Virus record (IMG/VR): IMGVR_UViG_3300037234_000551
Coordinates: 1-64,000 of that record
DNA from: a virus
Direction: 5' to 3' (one strand)
Length of the DNA: 64,000 nucleotides
The notes under the pieces were generated by a model. That model had not been told where the DNA came from. It searched no databases and saw only the letters and a program-made list of their open reading frames with translations. Made by a program: the position numbers and the translations under genes. This document shows, in pieces, positions 8,260 through 15,321 of the stretch. Each line of letters starts with the position of its first letter. Position 1 is the stretch's first letter.

Positions 8260-8643
8260 ATGTTACACAGAAAAAATATTCCATTTATAGATATAGTTAT
8301 TCTTGCATTTGTTGTGGTTTTGGCTCTAGTGGTCGGTTTTTTGCCGGGGTGTGCCATCAAGCAACCTAGTACTATGACAGTTGATGAACGACTTGAACCT
8401 TATCGTTACCTCATCAGAGATACACTACTTAGAAGTAATGAGGTGGGCGTCTTTGTTGATAACAATTATTATGACCTTGACAATGAGCAGAGGATAAATT
8501 TTGCTCAAAATTTGTCATGGTCATATTACCCACGTGTGGTGGTTGTCAAAGATGTAAAAACTAACTATTTACTTATGACTATTAGTGAAGATAGGCATAT
8601 ACAGTTGATTTGGCAACAGGAGTACAACAAAGGGGATAAGTAG
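8260..8643 (+). CDS. Lipoprotein-like protein, 127 aa
   Basis: The hydrophobic N-terminus (residues about 10-28) ends FLPGC, an acceptable lipobox although the n-region is longer than usual. The mature part is about 95 residues, mixed alpha/beta, with conserved-looking aromatic residues. Start at ATG 8260 after GGAGCGAGG. Part of the 7.5-9.1 kb group of small coupled genes. Confidence 0.65.
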   Translation: MLHRKNIPFIDIVILAFVVVLALVVGFLPGCAIKQPSTMTVDERLEPYRYLIRDTLLRSNEVGVFVDNNYYDLDNEQRINFAQNLSWSYYPRVVVVKDVKTNYLLMTISEDRHIQLIWQQEYNKGDK

Positions 8644-8907
8644 GTGGTAAAAAGAAAAACTACAAAATTTGGGTATGACGTACCGAAGTTTGATCCGAAG
8701 AAACCTATTCTTGAGACCGTTATTGGTGGTGGGAGAATTGCTAAATGTTGTCCCACCTTAGGTCCTAGACGATGCCCGTATATAAGGTCGACCAAGACGG
8801 GTATAATGAAGTGTTCCCAATACACTGAACCCTTGAAAAAATGGCAACGGAATGGGTATTGTTATATGTATGATACCTATAATTGGGAGGAGGATAATAT
8901 TGATTAA
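8644..8907 (+). CDS. Small cysteine-rich protein
   Basis: GTG start at 8644 immediately after the upstream stop (TAG-GTG). 87 residues with C-C (KCCP), C (RRCP), C (KCSQ) and C (GYCYMY), a possible metal site. No membrane segment. Function unknown. Confidence 0.6.
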   Translation: MVKRKTTKFGYDVPKFDPKKPILETVIGGGRIAKCCPTLGPRRCPYIRSTKTGIMKCSQYTEPLKKWQRNGYCYMYDTYNWEEDNID

Positions 8908-9133
8908 ATTCACTTCAACAGGCAAGAACACTACTTTGATAGGACTTGGCATTTCGGAGGAGAATGTCAGAAGACTCAAAGCAGCTCAACCCATTTTGAT
9001 CAAGGGTAGCGAGTTAGGTTTTGACTGGTTGGAGATTCTGATTTTCTATGGTAAGGACGAAGAGGAGTTGAAAAAAACAGTTAAGGCTACCTTAGCAGTT
9101 GATAAACTTATCAGCAAAGCGTCGGAGGAGTGA
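8900..9133 (+). CDS. Small acidic protein
   Basis: TTG start at 8900 with GGGAGGAGG 6 nt upstream is much better supported than the longer open frame that begins at 8852 inside the neighbour. The 77-residue product is helical with a Lys/Glu-rich C-terminal half. Overlaps the preceding gene by 8 nt. Confidence 0.55.
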   Translation: MIKFTSTGKNTTLIGLGISEENVRRLKAAQPILIKGSELGFDWLEILIFYGKDEEELKKTVKATLAVDKLISKASEE

Positions 9134-9136
9134 AAG

Positions 9137-9619
9137 ATGTGGAAAAAGGAAACTCAACATCAAGAGGAGACAGAAAATCCAAAGATAACCTTAGAAGTTG
9201 ATGCTCAACTAGCCTTCGCTCCTCACTTGAAAGAGTTGAAAAAGCAGACCCTTCGTTTTACTCTCCAAGATACAGCCGTAACTATAACTGAGACCTCAAA
9301 AGATGGTACTGAAAGAAAAATTGGAGAGATTGTTGGTTCTATGGGCGGAACAATTGAGATAAGAGATGAGATATTAGAGGAGACGTGGGTCATTCGTCCA
9401 TTAGATTTGTGGAAAGCATTTGCCAAAGTGAGGGAGCCTTTAAAAGGGAAAACACAACCATGTCCATATTGTAAGAGGCCAATTCCTGACAGTGGTGTGT
9501 TTGGACTACCAACTTACACAGACGTCCCTGAGAATCATGCAAAGGACTGTCCTATAAGAGAGATAATGGAAGTCAGACTAGCTGATCTAGAGAGGGGGAC
9601 ACATGAAAGCGAAGTGTGA
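9137..9619 (+). CDS. Hypothetical protein with C-terminal zinc finger
   Basis: 160 residues. The first 110 look beta-rich (a TVTIT/ERKIGEI pattern). The C-terminal 50 carry CPYC and H-x3-DCP, a probable C2HC zinc site. GGAGGAGTGAAAG precedes ATG 9137. Its 3' end overlaps the next gene by 17 nt. Confidence 0.65.
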   Translation: MWKKETQHQEETENPKITLEVDAQLAFAPHLKELKKQTLRFTLQDTAVTITETSKDGTERKIGEIVGSMGGTIEIRDEILEETWVIRPLDLWKAFAKVREPLKGKTQPCPYCKRPIPDSGVFGLPTYTDVPENHAKDCPIREIMEVRLADLERGTHESEV

Positions 9620-9806
9620 TAGATGTGGTAAAGATAATGGTGGCATATCTATTATGTCATACTTTAATACAGATGAGATATGTATGGAGTGTGATGAAAA
9701 GGAAAGAGAACACCCAAAATTCAGAGAGGCCCTTGAAGCAGATCAAAAGGCTGTTAGGGCAGGGAATTTCAACTTCCCTGGTATAGGAAAACCAGCTGAC
9801 TTATAG
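9603..9806 (+). CDS. Small zinc protein ending GIGKPADL
   Basis: 67 residues: CDRCG near the N-terminus and CMEC about 22 residues later, then a helix and the C-terminal signature GIGKPADL. I know similar small two-CxxC proteins from phage genomes, where they are usually annotated as hypothetical. The 3' end of this gene (from about 9777) is duplicated downstream at 10035-10069, after the next ORF. Confidence 0.7.
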   Translation: MKAKCDRCGKDNGGISIMSYFNTDEICMECDEKEREHPKFREALEADQKAVRAGNFNFPGIGKPADL

Positions 9807-9827
9807 GAGTTACAAAGGAGTAGAAGA

Positions 9828-10034
9828 ATGCCAGATTCTACGTATGTTTTAGGCTCAAGTCGTTCAGAGACAGCAGTGGTGAGAGATTATATAACGATGC
9901 AAGGAGGACGAGTTAGTCTGCTTTTGTACTTAGTAGAAGTTGACTCACCAATTAAGATCCTTTTTCACGAAATAGTCCCTATTGGTCAGATTGATCAAGT
10001 AACAGATAATACCCTTAAAGATTTGGAGTTATAA
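9828..10034 (+). CDS. Small ORF between duplicated gene ends
   Basis: 68 residues, mainly beta-like, AAAGGAGTAGAAG before ATG 9828. Not recognised. It is flanked by the true 3' end of the upstream gene and by a near-perfect copy of that end, so it looks like an inserted cassette. Confidence 0.5.
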   Translation: MPDSTYVLGSSRSETAVVRDYITMQGGRVSLLLYLVEVDSPIKILFHEIVPIGQIDQVTDNTLKDLEL

Positions 10035-10069
10035 TTTTACTGGTATTGGCAAACCAGCTGACTTATAGA
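10035..10069 (+). repeat. Duplicated 3' end (GIGKPADL-stop) of the gene at 9603
   Basis: About 29 nt ending ACCAGCTGACTTATAG match the 3' end of the gene at 9778-9806 with two differences, and read FTGIGKPADL-stop. There is no start codon of its own, so it is a remnant, not a gene. Confidence 0.75.
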
Positions 10070-10091
10070 TGAGAGGAGTGAAGAAAATATT

Positions 10092-10532
10092 ATGCAAAAG
10101 ATAATTGTGGGCACCATATTGTTTCTAGCTATGGTATTTCCGAGAGTAGCTTTAACTAGTCCAGTTGTTAAGATGTTCCAGCCTTTGGGTTGACTGTGTT
10201 GTTCTAAGTGGGTGGGACACCTACAAGATAATGGATTTGAGGTCATTAAGACTTACAAGAGTGAACAAGAGATGAGGACTCTTAAACGAGAAAGCATGGT
10301 GCCAGAAGAATTAGAGTCCTGTCATACGTCTTTGGTAGACGGATATATCATTGAGGGTCATGTACCTGGAAGTGCTATTGCAACACTTCTAAAGGAGAGA
10401 CCAGAAATAGTTGGTCTTGCGGTGCCAAAGATGGCCCTTGGTCCGCCCGGGATGGAAGGCACTAAACCTCTATCATACAGTATCTGGGCCTTTACAGATT
10501 ATGGCAGGATATGGGTATATCAGAAAAAGTGA
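10092..10532 (+). CDS. Candidate selenoprotein: exported DUF411-like metal-binding protein with in-frame TGA
   Basis: From ATG 10092 (GGAGTG upstream) the frame encodes a signal-peptide-like N-terminus (KIIVGTILFLAMVFPRVALT). It then reaches TGA at codon 34 (10191-10193) and continues in the same frame to 10532. The downstream part matches the DUF411 family as I know it: a KW after the cysteines, ELxSCHTxxVDGYxxEGHVP, a helix, and GLAVPxMxxGxPGME. DUF411 proteins start their domain with C-x-C-C-x-K-W; here it reads TGA-L-C-C-S-K-W, so the TGA occupies the first cysteine. A hairpin follows 15 nt later. Either selenocysteine is inserted or this is a pseudogene with a single nonsense change. DUF411 proteins are periplasmic and linked to metal (copper) handling. 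Confidence 0.7.
10208..10224 (+). promoter_or_regulatory. Possible bacterial SECIS-like hairpin
   Basis: GTGGGT (10208-10213) pairs with ACCTAC (10219-10224), 6 bp with one G-U, closing a GGGAC loop. The loop starts 20 nt after the TGA and opens with G. Bacterial SECIS hairpins are expected about 16-37 nt after the UGA with a G among the first two loop bases. The fit is reasonable, but short hairpins are common. Confidence 0.4.
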
Positions 10533-10548
10533 AAGGAGGATAAGGAGG

Positions 10549-11319
10549 ATGAGAAGATTATTTTCGATAATATTGGTGTTTGTGTGTTTGTTGTTGATTC
10601 CATTTGCAGCTAATGCTAAAGATAAACCAATGGATGAGTTTCAGCCCACGCCAGCTTCCTATATCTGGTATGATGCCAGGACCTACGCAGACGATTCTTT
10701 ATCGAGGAGGGTAGGTGGATGGCACTTTGTTGTAGAATGGGCAGGAGATCTTCCTACTTTTGATGATGCGCAAGCTATAGTTGATAAAATCAAGAAAATT
10801 GAGTTCGTCAATAATACAACAGGTCTTGAACTAGTTTTTCTTCCTGAGACATTGCAAAGATATATCTGGAGGGGAAGTCATAGCGTTGGTGCCTACTTAT
10901 GGCTGGGCCACGAATGGATTGCTCAGGGTGAATGGACAGCAACCGTATTCGCAAAGGGTGGAAATTATAGTAAGGATTTCTCCCTTACTAAAGATGAGAT
11001 CCTTGTACCCAAACCTCCATTTATTCAGATTATAGATACAGAAGCAGTCACAGGTGGTACACTAATTACATATAAGGCCCCACTCACTGACTGGGAAGGT
11101 CCCATAAGAGTCATGCTTAGAATTATGACAGACGGGAATGATGATGGTTTCCGTGATGAATGTATAGATCAAATTAATCTTGCTGGTCCTTCAGATCAAC
11201 TCCAAACCGTGGTAGTACCTTATTCTGGAAGTGAAGTGGAAGGAAGAATGGAGTATAGGTATACTATAGGTACGGTTATTGGTGTAAGCCGAACAGTTAT
11301 GTATTTTGATTTTCCATAA
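10549..11319 (+). CDS. Secreted protein, 256 aa
   Basis: ATG 10549 follows GGAGGATAAGGAGG. Signal peptide RRLFSIILVFVCLLLIPFAANA, cleavage likely after ANA. The mature protein of about 235 residues is aromatic and beta-rich, with no cysteine cluster. It may be surface-exposed or periplasmic. The open frame extends upstream to 10411 but only through the DUF411-like gene, so the internal ATG with the strong ribosome site is the start. Confidence 0.75.
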   Translation: MRRLFSIILVFVCLLLIPFAANAKDKPMDEFQPTPASYIWYDARTYADDSLSRRVGGWHFVVEWAGDLPTFDDAQAIVDKIKKIEFVNNTTGLELVFLPETLQRYIWRGSHSVGAYLWLGHEWIAQGEWTATVFAKGGNYSKDFSLTKDEILVPKPPFIQIIDTEAVTGGTLITYKAPLTDWEGPIRVMLRIMTDGNDDGFRDECIDQINLAGPSDQLQTVVVPYSGSEVEGRMEYRYTIGTVIGVSRTVMYFDFP

Positions 11320-11390
11320 GAGTTTTGAAAGGGGCATTTAAGTTTGAAATTTATGGGTATTAAAAATAAAAAATAGAAGGAGGTGGTAAA

Positions 11391-11642
11391 GTGAAAAAGT
11401 TAATGGCATTTTTGGTGGTGTTGTCCTTGACTGTTGTCGTGACTTACTGGGACGGAAAGGAGATACGAACAACTACAGCAGATAAGATGTACACTGGTCA
11501 AGTTGGTATATCACTTTCTGACATTGGTAACCCAGCTGATCGAAATCCGAGGATAAGACCAAAGACTATACTTCCCTATCGTCATATTATTAGAATAGAC
11601 ATCGTTGATGATGGGAAAATCGTACCCTGGTATCGCAGATAA
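11391..11642 (+). CDS. Small exported or membrane-anchored protein
   Basis: GTG 11391 with AGAAGGAGGTGGTAAA upstream, an exceptionally strong site. 83 residues: hydrophobic N-terminus (LMAFLVVLSLTVVVTYW) followed by a small basic domain, probably anchored. TAATGG overlap with the next gene. Unknown function. Confidence 0.65.
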   Translation: MKKLMAFLVVLSLTVVVTYWDGKEIRTTTADKMYTGQVGISLSDIGNPADRNPRIRPKTILPYRHIIRIDIVDDGKIVPWYRR

Positions 11643-11884
11643 TGGAATATGATCCATGTGTTGGTTGCGGTTTTTGTTGTCTTGAAGCACCTTGTATTGC
11701 TGCTAGTTATTATAACTGGATTGAAAATGGTCGTTGTAGTAAACTCAAGTGGGATGAAGAGGCTAATCGGTACTGGTGCTTACAGGCAAAGGAAAACAAA
11801 CCCTTTGCAATAATGATATACGTCGGAGAAGGGTGTTCGTCAAATTTGAACACTTGGCGAAAAAATGTAAAGGATAGGGGATGA
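11642..11884 (+). CDS. Small YkgJ-like Cys-cluster protein
   Basis: 80 residues. CVGCGFCC near the N-terminus, then C at 18, 32 and 46, and a late C-S-S, resemble the CxxCxxCC signature of the YkgJ/UPF0153 zinc/iron-cluster family. Such short versions occur in phages with unknown role. It begins one base before the end of the previous gene. Confidence 0.6.
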   Translation: MEYDPCVGCGFCCLEAPCIAASYYNWIENGRCSKLKWDEEANRYWCLQAKENKPFAIMIYVGEGCSSNLNTWRKNVKDRG

Positions 11885-11897
11885 GGGAGGAGGATTT

Positions 11898-12572
11898 ATG
11901 AAAAAGTTATCTGATGTGAATTTTACGAGAGTCTTGGTAGTTTTACTGGCAGCATTTGCTGTCATTGCATGGTCGTGGGGTTTTTCGGATAATACTGTTG
12001 TGCAGAAACAGACTTATTCGTCTGAGTCATCTGGTAGTGCTACATCCGAGTGCAATTGTTGTGGTGCCGCTGATGGGGGCAACTTGAATGTTTGTGATGG
12101 GGATGGTCAGAGATTAGGATTTCTGGTCTCCCATGAAGCAAACGGTAACTGGACTGAGGTCTATGTTCCAGAGGTCAATGCAATAATCAAAGTGAGTTGC
12201 TCATTTAGTCAGGAGAACTATGTTCCTGATAATGAGAGAATCTACTTTGATGATGAAAACTGCGAAGGTAATGCATATGTGGCAACTGGACTGTTCACTC
12301 AAAACTTTAATGATATTAATGTTCTGATTCTGAATGTGGATGGAGATGCTGAGAGATTTTTCAGAGTCTCTGATCCAACTCCTTGTAGTACCACATTTGC
12401 TGCATCACTGGAACCTAATGGGAGTCCCAATCTTCAGTCGGAACTTAATAACTCGGGCAATTGTGTTGCTACAAATGGTGTACCGAGTAAGGTATTTCCT
12501 GTGGATGAAGTGACAGACGATATGCCATTCAATTGGCCACCGGTTTGTCCATGGAGATATTCAGCAAACTAG
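11898..12572 (+). CDS. Exported protein with Ser-rich linker and Cys pairs
   Basis: 224 residues: hydrophobic signal/anchor at about 10-31, a Ser/Thr-rich stretch, ECNCCGAADGG, and a beta-rich domain with several further cysteines likely to form disulfides in the periplasm. GGGAGGAGGATTT precedes ATG 11898. It resembles a small surface or fibre-like protein but I cannot assign a family. Confidence 0.7.
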   Translation: MKKLSDVNFTRVLVVLLAAFAVIAWSWGFSDNTVVQKQTYSSESSGSATSECNCCGAADGGNLNVCDGDGQRLGFLVSHEANGNWTEVYVPEVNAIIKVSCSFSQENYVPDNERIYFDDENCEGNAYVATGLFTQNFNDINVLILNVDGDAERFFRVSDPTPCSTTFAASLEPNGSPNLQSELNNSGNCVATNGVPSKVFPVDEVTDDMPFNWPPVCPWRYSAN

Positions 12573-12587
12573 TTTGTAGAGGGGAGG

Positions 12588-12806
12588 GTGAAATTATTTA
12601 TGCAGAAGCCTTTGGATTTCCGAGTAGCTCATGCGCAGAAGATTTGTCAATTAGCTGCCCAGTTTGGTACAACAAGAGCAGCTGAAATTTTGAAAATTGA
12701 CCGGTCAGAAGTTTATCGAGCAATAGGGCAAAATCCGGATCTTGCTTATGAAGCAGGATTCAAGTTCCCTAGAAGGAGAAACAAAAAGGCTAGAAAGCAT
12801 GTTTAA
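12588..12806 (+). CDS. Small helix-turn-helix DNA-binding protein
   Basis: GTG 12588 after GGGGAGG; an internal ATG 12600 is possible. 72 residues. LAAQFGTTRAAEILKIDRSEVYRAIGQ reads as a Fis/resolvase-like helix-turn-helix, and the C-terminus is very basic (RRRNKKARK). Probably a transcriptional regulator. A strong multi-stem terminator follows directly. Confidence 0.65.
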   Translation: MKLFMQKPLDFRVAHAQKICQLAAQFGTTRAAEILKIDRSEVYRAIGQNPDLAYEAGFKFPRRRNKKARKHV

Positions 12807-12811
12807 CGATA

Positions 12812-12883
12812 GGCGGCAGTCGAGTTTGGCGGGATGCAACCAAATTGGATGCAACCAAGACTCGATTGCTGCCTTATTTTTTT
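12812..12883 (+). terminator. Branched terminator with two copies of a TTGG-loop-CCAA hairpin
   Basis: A 14-bp outer stem GGCGGCAGTCGAGT (12812-12825) / ACTCGATTGCTGCC (12860-12873), with two G-U pairs, is followed by TTATTTTTTT. The loop holds two direct copies of GGATGCAACCAA (12832-12843, 12847-12858). Each can form a mini-hairpin TTGG/CCAA presenting an ATGCAA loop. Confidence 0.8.
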
Positions 12884-12898
12884 CCGAGGGAGGTAATA

Positions 12899-13309
12899 AT
12901 GAGGGGCAGAAAAGCAAAACTTAATAGGAATAAAACAATTTTAGAACTTAGACTTCAGTCAGGTTGGTCTTTGAATCAGATTGGTGATAAGTATAATTTA
13001 TCTAAACAACGAGTTAGTCAAATTTGTCAAATGTGGGCACCCCGTTTTGGTCTTGAAGAGGAGTTAGAGCAACACATAACTGAAGAGAAATTACAAATGT
13101 TACTTAGAAAGTTGGATAGAGAGCAAAAGGAAGAAACCAAGAAGATGATGAATCAAGTCGAGAAAGATCAGCGTTATATGAATGTGCTCTATTTGATAAA
13201 GGTTGAGGGGAAAACACATCGGGAAACTGCTAAGTTGACCCGTTTACATAGAAATACCATTAACCGTATTAGTAATCACGAATGGGATAATTACAAACAC
13301 TATTTTTGA
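12899..13309 (+). CDS. Two-HTH protein, sigma-region-4-like
   Basis: 136 residues from ATG 12899 (GAGGGAGGTAATA upstream). SLNQIGDKYNLSKQRVSQIC (about residues 26-45) resembles the region 4 helix-turn-helix of sigma factors and RNA polymerase-associated regulators. A charged coiled segment follows, then a second HTH-like unit, THRETAKLTRLHRNTINRI, near 105-125. With two phage RNA polymerases in the window, a promoter-recognition or activator role is a reasonable inference, not shown. Confidence 0.65.
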   Translation: MRGRKAKLNRNKTILELRLQSGWSLNQIGDKYNLSKQRVSQICQMWAPRFGLEEELEQHITEEKLQMLLRKLDREQKEETKKMMNQVEKDQRYMNVLYLIKVEGKTHRETAKLTRLHRNTINRISNHEWDNYKHYF

Positions 13310-13331
13310 CTATTAGAGGGAGGAGGCAACA

Positions 13332-13574
13332 ATGGAATATGATGAAGAAGCCTTGGCGGGGATTAACATCGACGAACCTGTAATGTTTGTGTCTCATTCT
13401 AAGTTAGAACGGTCGGGTGATTCACTCTATAGGTCGGAGTGTCCCGTATGTCTTAAAGGCGTTTTTCTTATGAGACGTAACGAGAAGACTCTTCATCTAG
13501 AAGAGCATGACAACTGCATACTTTGTGGGCAGAGGGTGTTTTATGATGACCTGGAGGATGGGGTCTTAGTATGA
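13332..13574 (+). CDS. Small zinc-binding protein
   Basis: 80 residues with CPVC and CILC separated by about 25 residues, plus nearby His residues (HLEEHDN). Probable zinc finger. GAGGGAGGAGGCAAC precedes ATG 13332. Confidence 0.65.
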   Translation: MEYDEEALAGINIDEPVMFVSHSKLERSGDSLYRSECPVCLKGVFLMRRNEKTLHLEEHDNCILCGQRVFYDDLEDGVLV

Positions 13575-13590
13575 AGTAGGGAGGATGTTA

Positions 13591-15183
13591 ATGAGGCATA
13601 TCAATAAGATTGCCAGCAGGTTGAGGCTGCTCTCATGTGTGAAACTTGTTAATTGTTGTAGCCTAATAGTAGATACGCCCGGTCTCCCTACTCATTTTGA
13701 AGGCTATGAAGTCAAGCCTGAGTTAATCGACGGTTCAAAATTAAGGTTTATAGGTCCAGACCTTCATGATAAATGGAAGATCTATATTCTTAAGGGAGAT
13801 GAGTGGGTACGCTATATGAGACCAATTTCAAGCGGTATGTTAGAGGGTTTTATTAAAAATCATTATGAGAAAATTCATACAAAAGTAAAGGAGGAAGTTA
13901 TGGTTGGTAAGAATCTTGCTGCATCAGTTACAAAGTATAATATGCTCATGCTCCAAATTACAGCTATGAGTCCGAGGAGTATATTTACTATTGTTGACCT
14001 TGTGGAAGCTCTAGAGAAAGTTGGAGCCAAGATAGATGAGCACACTATTTACAATTATTTGGAACCTCTGATTCAGGCAGGTTATGGTCTACGAAAGATG
14101 AGACCTGTGGGAAAAAAACGCTCCTATTATCAGGTTACTACAACTATTCCTATAGGTATAAGTACTTCACAGGCTAGAGATGAGGCGAAAAAACTTATTA
14201 AGTTGAGGGGAGGAAAAATTATAACTGAGGTTGTTAATTACACACCTGTTCGTAAGGTATTGTTTGATGACTCAAAAGCAGAAGATGCGATAAAGTATTA
14301 CTCGTCCCTACCAACTAGAAAGAGCTGGAGCAGTGTAAGAAAGAAAGCGGTAGGGAGGAAGGGACTGAGTCTATTTGATTCTATGTATTACACTCTACTA
14401 GGATTGGATAAAGGATGTATATTTGTTCTTGAGGATTTGAGGAGTCTTTTGGCGGGTCAGCAAGTGCATATAAATAAACCTGCTCAAAGACAATATATGG
14501 ATATCTTATTTAGAGCAAATTGTGGTATTGATAAAAGGAAAACTAGTCATGTGCTTGGTCGGATTTTTTACTTGATCTCCGATGAACTCCCTCCAAAAAC
14601 TGATGATTTAACATTATCATTTTTTAAAGAACTTGGAAAAGGTGCCCGTAGGAAGATTGAGTATGTTGATTATCCAATTCGCGTTGAAATGAAATTTAAA
14701 GATGATCAGTTGAAGGCGATCTGGGAATCTATTTGTGATTCTAAGGTGCCTGGAGATGATAAGTTGGAGGAGTCCATATCCCGACTTGAGGAAGAAGAGT
14801 TGGATAGTTCCTTCTTAGATCGTCAGGATACAGACGAAGATTTGGGAAGACAAACCTTTACATTTCTGACAAGGCAGATGCAAAGGATTGAACAACTCCA
14901 AGCTAGAGTTGAAGAGTTGGAGAATGCGCCAGATCTCAGACTTGAACTTGAGTCAAGAGAATCTGAAATAAAGAAACTTAATGAAACAATTACTGATCGG
15001 TTTGTTCGAATTACTGATCTGGAAAAAGAAGTGAGGCAAGTTAGGGGAGAGAGTACTAAGAAGTCCGTTCGAATTGCTGAATTGGAGTCGTACTTGAAGA
15101 AGGCTAAAAAAGATTCCGACACGATGACAATTGCAGAGAGAATGAAAGCATTGAAAGAAAAGGTGCGAGGAGAGAGGTTGTAA
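13591..15183 (+). CDS. Winged-helix plus C-terminal coiled-coil protein, 530 aa
   Basis: ATG 13591 is preferred over ATG 13585 because GGGAGG directly abuts the latter. Residues about 110-185 look like a winged helix (FTIVDLVEALEKVG ... TIYNYLEPLIQAGYGLRK...YYQV). Residues about 425-510 form a long coiled coil. The C-terminus ends TIAERMKALKEKV. The gene at 31229 has the same order of parts and a similar end, so the two may be distant paralogues. Possibly DNA-binding, perhaps in transcription or replication. A terminator follows. Confidence 0.75.
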   Translation: MRHINKIASRLRLLSCVKLVNCCSLIVDTPGLPTHFEGYEVKPELIDGSKLRFIGPDLHDKWKIYILKGDEWVRYMRPISSGMLEGFIKNHYEKIHTKVKEEVMVGKNLAASVTKYNMLMLQITAMSPRSIFTIVDLVEALEKVGAKIDEHTIYNYLEPLIQAGYGLRKMRPVGKKRSYYQVTTTIPIGISTSQARDEAKKLIKLRGGKIITEVVNYTPVRKVLFDDSKAEDAIKYYSSLPTRKSWSSVRKKAVGRKGLSLFDSMYYTLLGLDKGCIFVLEDLRSLLAGQQVHINKPAQRQYMDILFRANCGIDKRKTSHVLGRIFYLISDELPPKTDDLTLSFFKELGKGARRKIEYVDYPIRVEMKFKDDQLKAIWESICDSKVPGDDKLEESISRLEEEELDSSFLDRQDTDEDLGRQTFTFLTRQMQRIEQLQARVEELENAPDLRLELESRESEIKKLNETITDRFVRITDLEKEVRQVRGESTKKSVRIAELESYLKKAKKDSDTMTIAERMKALKEKVRGERL

Positions 15184-15207
15184 CTGAATTAATTAGAGTA
15201 AAGTAAG

Positions 15208-15246
15208 GAGTAGCCGTCAGGAGGCCCGGACACTACTCTTTTTTTT
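15208..15246 (+). terminator. Intrinsic terminator
   Basis: GAGTAG (15208-15213) pairs with CTACTC (15233-15238), with inner GTC/GAC pairing, followed directly by about nine T residues. It ends the transcript of the 13591 gene. Confidence 0.8.
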
Positions 15247-15321
15247 GTTTCTTTAAGAACAAATTAAAAATGTTACTATAGTAAATTCTTGAACAAATAC
15301 CAGGTTATCCGGGAGATAAAA

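Noticed and set aside
10092-10193. Separate 33-residue peptide followed by an independent 106-residue gene
   Set aside because: Both halves are in the same frame, and together they rebuild a secreted DUF411 protein including its CxCC motif; the second half has no ribosome site at ATG 10212.
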